Origin: Xylanibacillus composti
GTDB taxonomy: Bacteria; Bacillota; Bacilli; Paenibacillales; K13
Assembly (NCBI RefSeq): GCF_018403685.1
Contig: NZ_BOVK01000011.1
Coordinates: 1 to 64,000 of the forward strand
Reading direction: 5' to 3'
DNA: 64,000 bases
A program made the position numbers and the translations under genes. How positions within the stretch are numbered: the stretch's first letter is position 1; the number at the start of each line of letters is the position of its first letter. Below, one piece after another: positions 28,419-38,241 of the stretch. The notes beneath the pieces were generated by a model that saw only the letters and a program-made list of their open reading frames with translations, was not told the DNA's origin and ran no database searches.

Positions 28419-29585
28419 ATGAAAGCCAAACTGGAACAACACATACGTCAGGAAGTACGCGAAATCGAAATATCCGGTATCCGCAAAATGGCCAATCGCG
28501 TTGCCCAATACGATCAGGTGCTGTCATTGACGCTCGGCCAGCCTGACTTCCCGACGCCGGCCCATATCTTGGAGGCAGCCAAGCAGGCGATGGATGCCGG
28601 ACATACTGTCTATACGCCGAATGCCGGCATGCCGGCATTGCGTCAGGCGGCTGCTTCGTTCCTTCAAGACAAGTACGGCCTTGCCTACGATCCCGACAGC
28701 GAGTGTATCGTCACAACAGGGGCCAGCGAGGCGCTTGACATCGCGCTGCGCACCATTCTGACGCCCGGCTCCGAAGTGGTGCTGCCAGCGCCGGTATACC
28801 CCGGATACGAGCCGATTATCCGAATGTGCGGCGCCGTGCCGGTCCATGCCGATATAACCGGCAGCGGCTTCAAGCTGACAGCAGAGGTGCTGGAGCCGCT
28901 GCTCACAGAACGGACACGCTGCGTGATCTTGGCTTCTCCGTCCAACCCTACCGGCTGTTTGCTAACCGAAGAGGAGTTGAAGGAGCTTGCCGGGCTATTG
29001 GACAATCGCGACATATTCGTGCTTTCAGACGAGATTTACAGCGAGCTGGTGTTCGACGGAACCCATGCGTCCATTGCGGCAATCCCTTCCATGCGCGAGC
29101 GGACAATCGTAATCAATGGCCTGTCCAAATCGCACTCCATGACAGGATGGCGTATCGGATTCACATTCGCGCCGGCCTATCTGACGAAGCATATGGTCAA
29201 GGTGCATCAATACAATGTCACCTGCGCCAGCTCAATTAGCCAGCATGCCGCGCTGGCGGCCGTAACGACCGGGCGCAATGATGCCGCTCCGATGCGGGAA
29301 GCATACCGGGAGCGAAGGGATTATGTGTATGAACGGTTAATCCAGATGGGTATCGATACGATCAAGCCGCAAGGAGCGTTCTACATCTTCCCGTCCATCG
29401 CGAAGTTCGGCCTGGATGCCGAGTCCTTCGCGTACAGACTGTTGGATGAACAGCATGTGGCGGTCGTCCCGGGTAACGCATTTAACCCGTTCGGCGACGG
29501 TTTCATACGCATCTCCTATGCGAGCGGACTGGAGACGCTTGAAACGGCACTCGATCGCCTTGCAGCTTTTATTCAGAAACTATAA
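28419..29585 (+). CDS. patA: N-acetyl-LL-diaminopimelate aminotransferase (PatA-like)
   Basis: A 388-residue class I/II PLP aminotransferase. The PLP Lys is in INGLSKSHSMTGWRIG, and the substrate-loop segments LGQPDFPTPAHI, ASPSNPTGCLLTEEEL and FIRISYASG are typical of the MalY/PatA group. It lies beside the deacetylase and acetyltransferase of the acetylated DAP branch, so the role is most likely transamination of N-acetyl-2-amino-6-ketopimelate. I chose the ATG at 28419 because TGAGGTG sits 8 bases before it, while the ATG at 28404 lacks such a site. A general aromatic aminotransferase role cannot be excluded. Confidence 0.85.
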   Translation: MKAKLEQHIRQEVREIEISGIRKMANRVAQYDQVLSLTLGQPDFPTPAHILEAAKQAMDAGHTVYTPNAGMPALRQAAASFLQDKYGLAYDPDSECIVTTGASEALDIALRTILTPGSEVVLPAPVYPGYEPIIRMCGAVPVHADITGSGFKLTAEVLEPLLTERTRCVILASPSNPTGCLLTEEELKELAGLLDNRDIFVLSDEIYSELVFDGTHASIAAIPSMRERTIVINGLSKSHSMTGWRIGFTFAPAYLTKHMVKVHQYNVTCASSISQHAALAAVTTGRNDAAPMREAYRERRDYVYERLIQMGIDTIKPQGAFYIFPSIAKFGLDAESFAYRLLDEQHVAVVPGNAFNPFGDGFIRISYASGLETLETALDRLAAFIQKL

Positions 29586-29603
29586 CCGTCCGCTTTACGT
29601 TTC

Positions 29604-29641
29604 GTGCCCCAATCGTTTCGAATGAGAAACAATTGGGGCAC
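29604..29641. terminator. strong hairpin between convergent patA and deacetylase genes
   Basis: GTGCCCCAATCGTTTC (29604-29619) pairs with GAAACAATTGGGGCAC (29626-29641), 15 of 16 positions, with a 6-nt loop. It sits 18 bases past the patA stop and 64 past the other stop. Neither side has a T tract, so it may work as a bidirectional but not classical terminator. Confidence 0.55.
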
Positions 29642-29705
29642 ATGCATATAGGGGATTTGCCATCCCAAGCCTTCAATTGTGAATAGCGCCTGCCGATTGG
29701 CGATA

Positions 29706-30854
29706 TTATGACTCTGCCTTTCCCCCGCTGGCGGACTTGGCGGACAAATACCGGGTTACGAGTGAAATCGCCACGTCAATCGCATCCTCGCTCGGCTCTA
29801 TCTTGCTGTGATGCAGACCATATGGCGTATCGACACCCAGCCAGAACATGAAGCCGGGGATTTCCTTCAGAAAGTAGCCAAAGTCTTCGCCCGTCATTGC
29901 TTCCCTGCATGCAATCAATTCAGCCGATCCGCTCTCCCGCACCCAATTCATGAATTGGACCGTCTCCTCGCGGGAATTGTAGACTTGATGATAATTGGAG
30001 CCATAGTCCAGCTCCGTGCGAACGCCATAACCGGCTTCGAGCCCGCGCAGCATGGCTTCGACCCGCGCCTTCACTTCATCCATCGCCTGTTCGGAAAGCG
30101 TGCGAATGGTACCCTCCAGACGCACTCGCTCGGCGATGACATTTTGCCGGACGCCCCCCGTAATCTTGCCCAGCGTCACGACAGCCGAATCCAGCGGGTT
30201 CACATTGCGCGACACGATGGATTGGAGCTGCATAATCAAGCTGGCCGCCGCCACCATCGCATCGTTCGCCTGATGCGGGAATGCCGCATGGCCACCTGTG
30301 CCGATGACGTCTATAAAAAGCTCTGACGTGTTGGCGAACAAGATGCCCGGACGAGTCGCCACTGTGCCGACCGGATATTCCGGAGCAATATGCAGCGCCA
30401 TAATGAAATCGGGGCGCCACGCGGCGAATTGTTCGCTCGCCATCATAGGCGCGGCCCCTCCTGGGCCTTCCTCCGCCGGCTGAAACACGACGAGCACATC
30501 GTCCTCCAGCGGGTGATTCGCGAAGTGCTCCGCCACACCGAGCGCGACCGTCGTGTGGATGTCATGGCCGCATGCATGCATAAATCCGGGATGCTGCGAG
30601 CGGAAGGAATACGAGGTCTCTTCTTCGATCGGCAGTCCGTCTATATCGGCGCGGTAGGCCAGGATTTGCCTGTCGCCGCTTCGGGTTCCGCGAATTCGTG
30701 CCAGCACGCCCGTTCGCCATGTTTGCACCTCGAGATGCTCTTGGGGCAATTTGCCGAGAAAATCCAGCACGAACGCTTGTGTCTTGAATTCTTCAAAGCC
30801 AGGCTCCGGAATTTGATGCAGCTTTCTGCGTATGTCAATATAGGCGCTTCCCAT
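29706..30854 (-). CDS. N-acetyldiaminopimelate deacetylase (M20 amidohydrolase)
   Basis: This 382-residue M20-family metalloenzyme shows the metal ligands [21 protein letters not shown] and the dimerisation-domain [15 protein letters not shown]. Its closest logic is YkuR/DapL of Bacilli, which removes acetate from N-acetyl-LL-DAP in the acetylase branch of lysine and DAP synthesis. The ATG is preceded by GGGGAGG. It follows dapH on the same strand, 210 bases downstream with a hairpin between, and patA is opposite, so the three steps of the branch are together. Confidence 0.9.
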   Translation of the reverse strand: MGSAYIDIRRKLHQIPEPGFEEFKTQAFVLDFLGKLPQEHLEVQTWRTGVLARIRGTRSGDRQILAYRADIDGLPIEEETSYSFRSQHPGFMHACGHDIHTTVALGVAEHFANHPLEDDVLVVFQPAEEGPGGAAPMMASEQFAAWRPDFIMALHIAPEYPVGTVATRPGILFANTSELFIDVIGTGGHAAFPHQANDAMVAAASLIMQLQSIVSRNVNPLDSAVVTLGKITGGVRQNVIAERVRLEGTIRTLSEQAMDEVKARVEAMLRGLEAGYGVRTELDYGSNYHQVYNSREETVQFMNWVRESGSAELIACREAMTGEDFGYFLKEIPGFMFWLGVDTPYGLHHSKIEPSEDAIDVAISLVTRYLSAKSASGGKAES

Positions 30855-30950
30855 GCTATGTCCTCCCCATCGTAAATTGCATAACTCTATCCCCCTGAAT
30901 AATAGCGCCGGATCGCCTCGCGAAAGCTTACAAGAAGCTTACATGAGAAA

Positions 30951-30981
30951 GGGCCGCTTTCTTCTGATAAGAGAGCGGCCC
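30951..30981 (-). terminator. hairpin between dapH and the DAP deacetylase gene
   Basis: GGGCCGCTTTC (30951-30961) pairs with GAGAGCGGCCC (30971-30981) with one mismatch. On the minus strand it is followed by TTTCTC. It may end the dapH transcript or lower read-through into the deacetylase gene. Confidence 0.6.
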
Positions 30982-31064
30982 GCGTATAGGATTCCACAAT
31001 ATATAACCTTGTGCACAGGGTCAGCCATGGATGCCCTGTCCATTGCGCAATCCATACCAGCACA

Positions 31065-31775
31065 TTACTTCAAGTTGCGCAGGCCTTCGATGAGCATCGT
31101 CTTGGACTTTGTCTTGTCATCAACGGTCTTAATCACCTTCGCCGGTATGCCTGCAACAACCGAATTCTCAGGCACATCCTCGATCACCACAGCGCCGGCT
31201 GCAACAACAGAGCCCTTGCCAATGCGCACGCCTTCCAGCACTACGGCGTTGGCGCCAATGACAACATCATCTTCAACCGTGACAGGCTGCGCGGAAGGCG
31301 GTTCAATGACACCCGCCAACACAGCGCCGGCGCCGATGTGACACATCTTGCCGACCTGCACTCGGCCGCCTAGCGTGGCGTTCATATCGATCATGGTGCC
31401 TTCGCCGATATTGCAGCCGATATTGATGACCGCCCCCATCATGATGACCGCATTGTCACCGATTTCCACCTTGTCGCGAATGATGGCACCCGGCTCGATA
31501 CGCGCGTTAATGCCCTTCATGTCAAGCAACGGGATAGCCGAGTTGCGGCGGTCCGATTCAATTTCCACCTGTTGTACGGAGGAGCCTGCGGCTTCCAGCA
31601 GCGCCTGTACTTCAGCCCAATCGCCCATCAGCACGCCGCCGCCGCCGAAGTCGAATACCTTGACTTTATCCGATTGCGGTACGGTCCCTGTGTAGTATAC
31701 CTTGACCGGTGTTGTTTTTTTGCTGTTCTTGATTAAATTAATGACTTCCATCGTTTGGTCCATTGTGTGATCCAT
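31065..31775 (-). CDS. dapH: tetrahydrodipicolinate N-acetyltransferase
   Basis: DapH acetylates tetrahydrodipicolinate, the first step of the acetylase branch to meso-DAP. The 236-residue protein has an N-terminal helical part ([19 protein letters not shown]) and a left-handed beta-helix with hexapeptide repeats ([56 protein letters not shown]). I chose the ATG at 31775; GAGGAGGAG is about 11 bases upstream, and an ATG at 31802 precedes that site. Confidence 0.95.
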   Translation of the reverse strand: MDHTMDQTMEVINLIKNSKKTTPVKVYYTGTVPQSDKVKVFDFGGGGVLMGDWAEVQALLEAAGSSVQQVEIESDRRNSAIPLLDMKGINARIEPGAIIRDKVEIGDNAVIMMGAVINIGCNIGEGTMIDMNATLGGRVQVGKMCHIGAGAVLAGVIEPPSAQPVTVEDDVVIGANAVVLEGVRIGKGSVVAAGAVVIEDVPENSVVAGIPAKVIKTVDDKTKSKTMLIEGLRNLK

Positions 31776-31826
31776 TGCTATGTACTCCTCCTCATCAAAC
31801 ATGATACCTGCATTATACCTTACCCG

Positions 31827-32756
31827 TCACCCGGTTCTCAATATGTGAAGCAATTGCTCCATGTCCCCAGGCATGTCCGCCTGAAATTCCAAATACTCTC
31901 CGCTGACAGGATGCTTGAAGCCCAGGACGGCTGCATGCAGCGCCTGACCGTCCATTTTCAGCCCTTTGCTGCGCCCGTATACCGGATCGCCGACAAGCGG
32001 ATGACCGATAAACTTCATATGTACGCGAATCTGATGGGTTCTCCCTGTCTCCAGCTGAAGCTCCAGCAGCGCGTATTCGGCGAACTGCTCGGCAACGACG
32101 AAATGTGTCACGGCATGCTTCGCGTTTTTTTCCGTTACCCGATACAGCTTGCGGTCTTCACTGGATCGGCCGATCGGCGCGTCTATGGTCCCTTCCTTGT
32201 GCGGCAATACGCCGTGCACGATCGCATAATATTTGCGGACGACCGAGTGCTCCTTCAATTGAGCGGACAGCGAGGCATGCGCCTGATCATTCTTGGCCAC
32301 CATAATCAAGCCGGAGGTGTCCTTGTCAATCCGGTGAACGATGCCGGGCCGCATTACGCCTCCAATGCCGGACAAATCCTTGCAATGATGAAGCAAGGCA
32401 TTGACCAGTGTGCCGCGAGGATGTCCGTACGACGGATGAACCACCATGCCGCGCGGCTTGTTCACAACGATCACATCGCTGTCTTCATAGGCGATTTGCA
32501 GCGGAATGTTCTCCGGCTCCGCTTCTATTCCCTCAGGCTCCGGCACGACGACCTCAATCACGTCACCCGGCGCAAGCTTGTAGTTGCTCTTGACCGGCTG
32601 ACCATGAACGGTAACGGCCCCTTCTTTAATCCATTGCTGTACCTGTGAACGCGAAGTGCGATCATCGAGTCTCGAAGCGATGATCTTGTCGATGCGCTCG
32701 CCCGCTTCTTCCTCTGCTGCATCCCAGGCATAGCTTTCCAGTTCTTGCTCATCCAT
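31827..32756 (-). CDS. RluD-family ribosomal large subunit pseudouridine synthase
   Basis: The 309-residue protein has an N-terminal S4 RNA-binding domain (ERIDKIIASRLDDRTSRSQV) and the RluA/RluD catalytic core with the Asp motif VHRIDKDTSGL; further core motifs are NKPRGMVVHPSYGHP and LETGRTHQIRVHM. It is the YlyB-type gene usually found after lspA, and its start overlaps the lspA stop by 8 bases. Which uridine of 23S rRNA it modifies is not evident. Confidence 0.93.
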   Translation of the reverse strand: MDEQELESYAWDAAEEEAGERIDKIIASRLDDRTSRSQVQQWIKEGAVTVHGQPVKSNYKLAPGDVIEVVVPEPEGIEAEPENIPLQIAYEDSDVIVVNKPRGMVVHPSYGHPRGTLVNALLHHCKDLSGIGGVMRPGIVHRIDKDTSGLIMVAKNDQAHASLSAQLKEHSVVRKYYAIVHGVLPHKEGTIDAPIGRSSEDRKLYRVTEKNAKHAVTHFVVAEQFAEYALLELQLETGRTHQIRVHMKFIGHPLVGDPVYGRSKGLKMDGQALHAAVLGFKHPVSGEYLEFQADMPGDMEQLLHILRTG

Positions 32757-33258
32757 CGTGCTTCAGTTCCTTTCCTTCATTGCGCCATTCCAATATCGCG
32801 TCAACGAAAATAAGGGCAACGCCCACCACAATCGCTGCATCCGCGACGTTGAATATCGGATACGTATAATCCACAGCTTTCCCAAGCAGATCAAACATAA
32901 ATCGGAATTGGAAAAAGTCAACGACTTCCCCTGCCAGCAGCCGATCAATAAAGTTGCCCAGCGCGCCGCCCAATACAAGCGACAAGGCAATCGGCAGAAG
33001 CCGCTTTCCTTGCGAAACGCTCTTCAGCATATACCAGATCACGCCAGCTACAATGATGACCGTCGCGATCAGAAAAAACCATCGCTGATCCTGTAATATG
33101 CCGAACGCAGCGCCTCTGTTGCGGTGAGAAGTTAGAGAAAAGAAATCGCCAATGACCGAAATCCGCTCCCCAATCACCATCGTCTCCTTGATGATCCATT
33201 TCGTCAGCTGATCTATGGCAAATATGAACGCTGCGATTATCCATACCCATTTTTTCAC
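32749..33258 (-). CDS. lspA: lipoprotein signal peptidase (signal peptidase II)
   Basis: LspA cleaves prolipoproteins before the lipidated Cys. The 169-residue protein has four membrane segments (starting MKKWVWIIAAFIFAIDQLTK) and the two catalytic Asp residues in GNFIDRLL and FNVADAAI, plus the RNRGAAFGIL loop. It serves lipoproteins such as the adaptor and solute-binding protein of the ABC operon in this window. Confidence 0.96.
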   Translation of the reverse strand: MKKWVWIIAAFIFAIDQLTKWIIKETMVIGERISVIGDFFSLTSHRNRGAAFGILQDQRWFFLIATVIIVAGVIWYMLKSVSQGKRLLPIALSLVLGGALGNFIDRLLAGEVVDFFQFRFMFDLLGKAVDYTYPIFNVADAAIVVGVALIFVDAILEWRNEGKELKHDG

Positions 33259-33426
33259 TACCGGTCGCCTCCTGTTCCATCGCCCATTGTATCACAGCCT
33301 GTTCAGCTTCGTCCACGTCCCTCGCCATAGAAGGCTTGCGATGGCTTGCATACAAGGAATTACCGCTGTAAAAAATCCGTCCGGCGAGAAAGCTATCCAT
33401 GAGGATCGAAAGGAGCTGAGCTTACA

Positions 33427-34155
33427 ATGCCCCACTTGACGAGACAACAGATCGAGCATTTGCGCAGCGAGCTGAACAGGGAATTGCGCGAGGCCGAGAA
33501 TCTGCTGACCAGCAGCGACCATTTCGGGATGGGACATGCTCAGAACATTTCCCAAGAGCTGTCTGCTTACGATAATCATCCCGGCGATATGGCAAGCGAA
33601 CTGTACGAACGGGAAAAAGATCTTGCCCTGAACGAGCATGCAGAACTGCATCGGATCGCCGTCTTGGAGTCGCTGGAACGCATGGATGCCGGCACATACG
33701 GAACTTGCGTTGCATGCGGAAAGAAGATCCCTTATGAACGTTTGCAGGCAGTGCCGTCAACGCGGTTCTGCGTGCAGCACGCCGAAGATGAAGCCTCGCT
33801 GCGAAGACCGGTAGAAGAAACTTTCCTGCAGCCGCCGTTCGGCCGTACCAGCCTCGATGAGCGCGAAGACCAAACCCAATTCGACGGCGAGGACGCCTGG
33901 CAAATCGTATCGGAATGGGGTACCTCGACAAGCCCCGCCCTGGCGGAAAATCGCAATATGGGCGATTACGATGAAGCCGAATTTGAAGAAACGGACCATG
34001 ACGGCTATGTGGAAGCGATTGAAAGCTTCCTGGCTACGGATATTACAGGCCGCCATATCACGGTTGTACGCAATGCCGAGTATCGGTCCTATATGGAGAA
34101 TCAAGAGGGCGACCACGATTTGGAGGCCGATATGCAGGCGGATGAGTTGTCCTAA
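33427..34155 (+). CDS. YteA-family sporulation-type protein with DksA/TraR zinc finger
   Basis: This 242-residue protein combines a helical N-terminal part (LTRQQIEHLRSELNRELREA) with a DksA/TraR-type finger: CVACGKKIPYERL and later FCVQH, so the fourth ligand is His instead of Cys. An acidic C-terminal half follows, with repeated Glu/Asp and ending DELS. It fits the yteA family, whose members are linked to sporulation in Bacilli; the role is unknown. AAAGGAG precedes the ATG. It is the only plus-strand gene in this part and its stop overlaps the stop of the next gene by 4 bases. Confidence 0.85.
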   Translation: MPHLTRQQIEHLRSELNRELREAENLLTSSDHFGMGHAQNISQELSAYDNHPGDMASELYEREKDLALNEHAELHRIAVLESLERMDAGTYGTCVACGKKIPYERLQAVPSTRFCVQHAEDEASLRRPVEETFLQPPFGRTSLDEREDQTQFDGEDAWQIVSEWGTSTSPALAENRNMGDYDEAEFEETDHDGYVEAIESFLATDITGRHITVVRNAEYRSYMENQEGDHDLEADMQADELS

Positions 34156-34481
34156 TAATACCCTCTTCGCCCTTCGAGCTGATGCTGAACAATTTCAATG
34201 ATGTCTGCAATATAATCGCCGACGATCGGAATGTTCAGCGCACCCAGCGCGCGCAAAAAATAAAGAAGTGAAATCATAAAAACCGTAAAGCCGATGGCTA
34301 CGCCAACGCCTCTGGCGATTCCTGCGAGCAGGTTGCGAAACAGCAGCCTGCCGGGGCGATTCATCAGCTCCACATAATCGGCAATTTCGGTCTTTTCCAA
34401 TTGAATCGCCATTTTTTCGACACGCGCCTCTATGGCGGCTAATGTTGCTGTCCAAGGCTTTTCGGAATCCGAGTGATTCAT
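34152..34481 (-). CDS. DUF5665-family small membrane protein
   Basis: A roughly 109-residue protein with an amphipathic N-terminal helix (IEARVEKMAIQLEKTEIADYV), one hydrophobic segment (LLAGIARGVGVAIGFTVFMI) and a short tail. This is the layout of DUF5665, common in spore formers and of unknown role. GGGGAG just upstream suits the ATG at 34481 (or 34484). It follows ileS on the same strand after a hairpin. Confidence 0.75.
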   Translation of the reverse strand: MNHSDSEKPWTATLAAIEARVEKMAIQLEKTEIADYVELMNRPGRLLFRNLLAGIARGVGVAIGFTVFMISLLYFLRALGALNIPIVGDYIADIIEIVQHQLEGRRGYY

Positions 34482-34504
34482 CATACTCCCCCCAAGAAGC
34501 AGAG

Positions 34505-34530
34505 AACGAGCTTGAAGGCTCAAGCTCGTT
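34505..34530. terminator. hairpin between ileS and the DUF5665 gene
   Basis: AACGAGCTTGA (34505-34515) and TCAAGCTCGTT (34520-34530) pair perfectly with a 4-nt loop. The T-rich run (TTCGTTCTT) lies on the plus-strand side, so it would best stop plus-strand read-through from the YteA-like gene; on the minus strand it follows ileS by 64 bases. Confidence 0.55.
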
Positions 34531-34594
34531 TTCGTTCTTGTATGCTAATATATCCCGGAAAGGCCTTGTTCATTAGCACCATCCGTACCTTTTC

Positions 34595-37366
34595 TTACAG
34601 CTGGTCCACGACAGACGCGCAGCGGCTGCACAAGGTTGGGTGATTGGCGTTGGTGCCGACCTCCTTGGTTACGATCCAGCAGCGCTCGCACTTCTCGCCC
34701 TTGGCCGTCAAGACGTGGACAGCCAGACCGTCCAGCTTCATCGCCTCTGCCGGGGCTTCCTCGTTCGCTTCGTGCAGATGGACCCGGGAAACAATGAACA
34801 ACGTATCGAGCCGCTCGAACGAGCCAAGCAGTTCTGCCGTCTCCTTGGAAGATGGGTATATACAGAGCGAGGCGCCGAGCGAATTCCCGATAGTCTTGTC
34901 CTTGCGCGCCTGCTCCAGTGCTTTCAGCACTTCATCGCGTATATCGATGAACGACGACCAACGGGCTTCCAGCTGTTCGTCGCGCCATGCGCTATGCACT
35001 TCCGGCAGGCTTGCCAGCTGTACGCTGATTTCCTCCGCACCGGGAACGACCCGCCACACTTCATCGGCTGTATGAGGCAGAATCGGAGCAATCAGCTTCG
35101 TGATCGCAAGCAGTGCTTCGTAGAGTACAGTCTGCACTTCCTTGCGTTCCGCAGCATTCGGCGCGCTTGCGTACAGGCAATCCTTCTGAATATCCAGATA
35201 GAACGCGCTCATCTCTACCGCGCAGAAATGATGAACCGCCTGGTACACCATGTGAAACTCGTACCGCTCATATGCCTGGATGACCCGTTCAATCATGCTT
35301 GCCAGACGCGCTAGTGCATAGCGGTTCAGCTCGCTCATATCCCGGTAATCGACCTGATCCTTCGCCGGATCAAATCCGGTCAGATTGCCTAGCAAAAAGC
35401 GGAGCGTGTTGCGGATTTTCCGATACACTTCAGAAGTCTGGGACAAGATATTGTCCGAGATGCGCTGGTCCGCCTGATAATCCGTAGAAGCGACCCACAG
35501 ACGCAAAATATCCGCTCCCAGCTGATTGCACACCTTGTTCGGATCAATCGTATTGCCGAGCGACTTGGACATTTTGCGGCCTTCTCCATCCAGAGTGAAG
35601 CCGTGGCTGAGAATGCCTTTGTACGGTGCCTGGCCCGTAATGGCCACGCTTGTGATCAAGGAAGAGTTGTACCAGCCCCGATATTGGTCGGAACCTTCCA
35701 GATATAGGTCCGCAGGCCACTGCAGCTCCTCGCGAGTTTCCAGCACCGCCTTGTGGCTGGAACCGGAGTCAAACCAGACGTCCATGATATCCGTTTCCTT
35801 GCGGAATTCGTTGTGTCCGCAGGAAGCGCACACCGTGCCAGTCGGCAGCAGCTCATGCTCCTCCCGAATGAACCAGGCTCCCGAACCCTCCTGCTCGAAC
35901 AGCTTCGCCACATGCTCAATGGTCTCGTCATTGACGAGCGGCTCCTGGCAGCTTCTGCAGTACATAATCGGAATCGGCACACCCCATGCGCGCTGGCGGG
36001 ATATGCACCAATCGCCGCGGTCCGCGATCATATTGTGGAGACGCACTTCGCCCCAATGCGGTGTCCACTTGATCTTCTTGATCTCGTCGAGCATTTGCTG
36101 GCGGAACGCCTCCACACTGGCAAACCACTGCTCGGTGGCCCGGTAGATGACCGGCTTCTTCGTACGCCAGTCATGCGCGTATTGGTGGTCGATAAAGCCG
36201 AGCTTCAGCAAATGACCGCTTTCCTCTAGCATCTCCGTAATTTGCTTGTTCGCCTTGTCATAGAAGATGCCCTCGAAGCCCGGCGCTTCCGCTGTGAACT
36301 TGCCCTGATCGTCAACCGGGCACAGAACGCCAAGCTTGTACTTTGCACCGATCTCAAAGTCTTCCTCCCCGTGTCCGGGCGCCGTGTGCACGCAGCCAGT
36401 ACCGGCATCCAGCGTCACATGCTCGCCGACCATTACCAAGGAATCGCGGTCATAGAACGGATGACGGCAAAGAACGCCCTCCAGCTCGGCCCCTTTCACC
36501 TTGCCAACCACTTCCGGTTGCTCCCAGCCGATCTCTTTTGCCGCTGTTTCCAGCAAGCCTTCAGCCAACACATATGTCTTGCCGTCTTTCTTGACGAGCA
36601 CATACTCGTAATCCGGATGAACGGAGATGCCCAGGTTCGCCGGCAGCGTCCAAGGAGTTGTCGTCCAGATTACCAGTGCCGCATCGGCAGGCAGCTTGCC
36701 CTTGCCGTCCCGCACGTCAAACGCCACGTAGATCGAAGGAGAGCGCTTCTCCTTATATTCAATTTCCGCTTCTGCCAGTGCGCTTTCCGATGACGGAGAC
36801 CAATACACTGGCTTTAGGCCCTTGTAGATATATCCCTTCTTCACCATCTCGCCAAAGACGCGAATTTGCTGCGCCTCATACTTCGGTTCCAGTGTGATGT
36901 AAGGGTTATCGAAGTCCCCCCGAATACTGAGTCTCTTGAATTGCTCCTTCTGTCTGGCTACCCAATCCAGCGCATACTGCTTGCAGGCTTCGCGAAATTC
37001 GGCAACGGACATCTTCTTGCGGTCTGCCTTGCCGCTGTTGGCAATCGCTTGTTCAATCGGCAAGCCGTGCGTATCCCAGCCTGGCACATAAGGCGCATCG
37101 TATCCCTGCATCGTCTTGAAGCGGATAATCATGTCTTTCAAAATTTTGTTCAAGGCGTGCCCGATATGAATGTCGCCATTCGCATACGGCGGTCCATCAT
37201 GCAAAATAAACTTGGGCTTGCCTTTCTGATTCTCCTGCACCTTCTCATAAATGTTGATTTCTTCCCACCATGCCTGCATGTCCGGCTCCGCTTTCGGCAA
37301 ATTTCCGCGCATAGGGAAATCCGTTTGCGGCAGGTTAAGCGTCTTGCTGTAGTCCATCTTCTCCAT
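34595..37366 (-). CDS. ileS: isoleucyl-tRNA synthetase
   Basis: The 923-residue class Ia synthetase charges tRNA-Ile. It shows the HIGH motif ([11 protein letters not shown], 67-70), the CP1 editing domain ([15 protein letters not shown] and the [10 protein letters not shown] loop), the KMSKS motif ([13 protein letters not shown]) and a C-terminal zinc site (CERCW with CSRC). The type is the Bacillus-like one with the zinc-binding tail. It is preceded by a T-box leader, so expression rises when tRNA-Ile is uncharged. Confidence 0.98.
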   Translation of the reverse strand: MEKMDYSKTLNLPQTDFPMRGNLPKAEPDMQAWWEEINIYEKVQENQKGKPKFILHDGPPYANGDIHIGHALNKILKDMIIRFKTMQGYDAPYVPGWDTHGLPIEQAIANSGKADRKKMSVAEFREACKQYALDWVARQKEQFKRLSIRGDFDNPYITLEPKYEAQQIRVFGEMVKKGYIYKGLKPVYWSPSSESALAEAEIEYKEKRSPSIYVAFDVRDGKGKLPADAALVIWTTTPWTLPANLGISVHPDYEYVLVKKDGKTYVLAEGLLETAAKEIGWEQPEVVGKVKGAELEGVLCRHPFYDRDSLVMVGEHVTLDAGTGCVHTAPGHGEEDFEIGAKYKLGVLCPVDDQGKFTAEAPGFEGIFYDKANKQITEMLEESGHLLKLGFIDHQYAHDWRTKKPVIYRATEQWFASVEAFRQQMLDEIKKIKWTPHWGEVRLHNMIADRGDWCISRQRAWGVPIPIMYCRSCQEPLVNDETIEHVAKLFEQEGSGAWFIREEHELLPTGTVCASCGHNEFRKETDIMDVWFDSGSSHKAVLETREELQWPADLYLEGSDQYRGWYNSSLITSVAITGQAPYKGILSHGFTLDGEGRKMSKSLGNTIDPNKVCNQLGADILRLWVASTDYQADQRISDNILSQTSEVYRKIRNTLRFLLGNLTGFDPAKDQVDYRDMSELNRYALARLASMIERVIQAYERYEFHMVYQAVHHFCAVEMSAFYLDIQKDCLYASAPNAAERKEVQTVLYEALLAITKLIAPILPHTADEVWRVVPGAEEISVQLASLPEVHSAWRDEQLEARWSSFIDIRDEVLKALEQARKDKTIGNSLGASLCIYPSSKETAELLGSFERLDTLFIVSRVHLHEANEEAPAEAMKLDGLAVHVLTAKGEKCERCWIVTKEVGTNANHPTLCSRCASVVDQL

Positions 37367-37409
37367 CTTCCTCTTCCTTTCCTGTCGGAGTTCCTGTCTT
37401 GAAACAACA

Positions 37410-37750
37410 AAAAAAAACCCTCATCCCATAGGGACGAGAGGCTGCTCGCGGTACCACCCTATTGATCGAGGCTCTGGCGTCTTGTGCGCCTTGCCTGCTG
37501 CAAGCCACAACGCTAACGCTGCTGCGAAGCCTTCAATCACTCTGACATGGATAACGGCATGACCCGGCTGCCCTTACTCCGTGACGGGCACGTTTCAAGG
37601 CGACACTCCTGGGTGATCTTCCATGACCCGCTTCTCATCAGGCTTCCACCAATCCCTGACTCGCTGTGGCGGCTGCAGCCATGTACTCGTCCCAGTCATC
37701 GCTTTCCTTCGAAATCCCAGACGCTGCAATTTTGCAAACATCTTTCTATT
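37410..37750 (-). promoter_or_regulatory. T-box riboswitch of ileS
   Basis: The leader contains the T-box sequence AGGGTGGTACCGCG (complement of 37447-37460), which pairs with the tRNA acceptor end. A terminator follows it directly: stem 37418-37427 with 37431-37441 and a run of T. In the Stem I region, ATC (complement of 37615-37617) followed by ACC is the likely isoleucine specifier codon, and an AGTA S-turn-like motif lies upstream of it. Uncharged tRNA-Ile would stabilise the antiterminator and allow ileS expression. Confidence 0.9.
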
Positions 37751-37755
37751 AGTGC

Positions 37756-37785
37756 AGTATACCTTATGCCAACTGACAGAGTCAA
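37756..37785 (-). promoter_or_regulatory. sigma-A promoter of ileS
   Basis: On the minus strand TTGACT (37780-37785) and TATACT (37756-37761) are 18 bases apart. The start point falls just before the T-box leader. Confidence 0.8.
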
Positions 37786-38182
37786 TGCTGGATAAAAGCG
37801 CGATAAGCCCCTGGCTTCTACAAGGAACGGACGCTCCCTCCGTCCGTTGCCGTCATTACATCAGAGTCAATGCATCAGAGCCAATGCATCAGGGCAAATG
37901 AACAGCTGAGCAACGGCGCGCGAAATTACAGCTGCGCTTTTAGATCGGTGATGCATGGGGACGCATCTCTTCCGCAGACGGATTCAATCCGGCCTGAAGC
38001 GGTCGAATGAAAACAAGCCAAAGCCTGCCTGGTCGTTCACACTCTCATGGAACTCACAGACGTCCTTACGTCGCCTGCTTCCGTTAGACGATCCTCGAAT
38101 GTGAAGAGAACTCCCGATGCTTTCCCGGAGCCGGAGCGCAACCGATGCCAAATCGGCTCTCGCCTTCAAAAGTATCCCGGAA
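37786..38182. other. intergenic stretch between divIVA terminator and ileS promoter
   Basis: No credible gene is visible. A short tandem repeat (37858-37899) and a small hairpin from ACGGACG / CGTCCGT-like arms near 37830 are the only structure I see. Confidence 0.5.
37858..37899 (+). repeat. three tandem 14-nt units
   Basis: ACATCAGAGTCAAT, GCATCAGAGCCAAT and GCATCAGGGCAAAT follow one another without gaps. The array is not coding and lies just upstream of the ileS promoter. Confidence 0.7.
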
Positions 38183-38236
38183 AACAAAAAAAAAAAGAAA
38201 CCGTCTCGCCCGGTCAAGCCAGGAACAGACAGTTTC
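38183..38236 (-). terminator. terminator of divIVA and the upstream division genes
   Basis: GAAACCGTCT (38197-38206) pairs with AGACAGTTTC (38227-38236) with one mismatch. On the minus strand it is followed by a run of about twelve T. It begins 6 bases after the divIVA stop. Confidence 0.9.
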
Positions 38237-38241
38237 CCTCC

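Noticed and set aside
37984-38217. 77-codon minus-strand frame beyond divIVA
   Set aside because: It begins at the divIVA terminator, where the T tract is read as poly-Phe, and has no ribosome-binding site.
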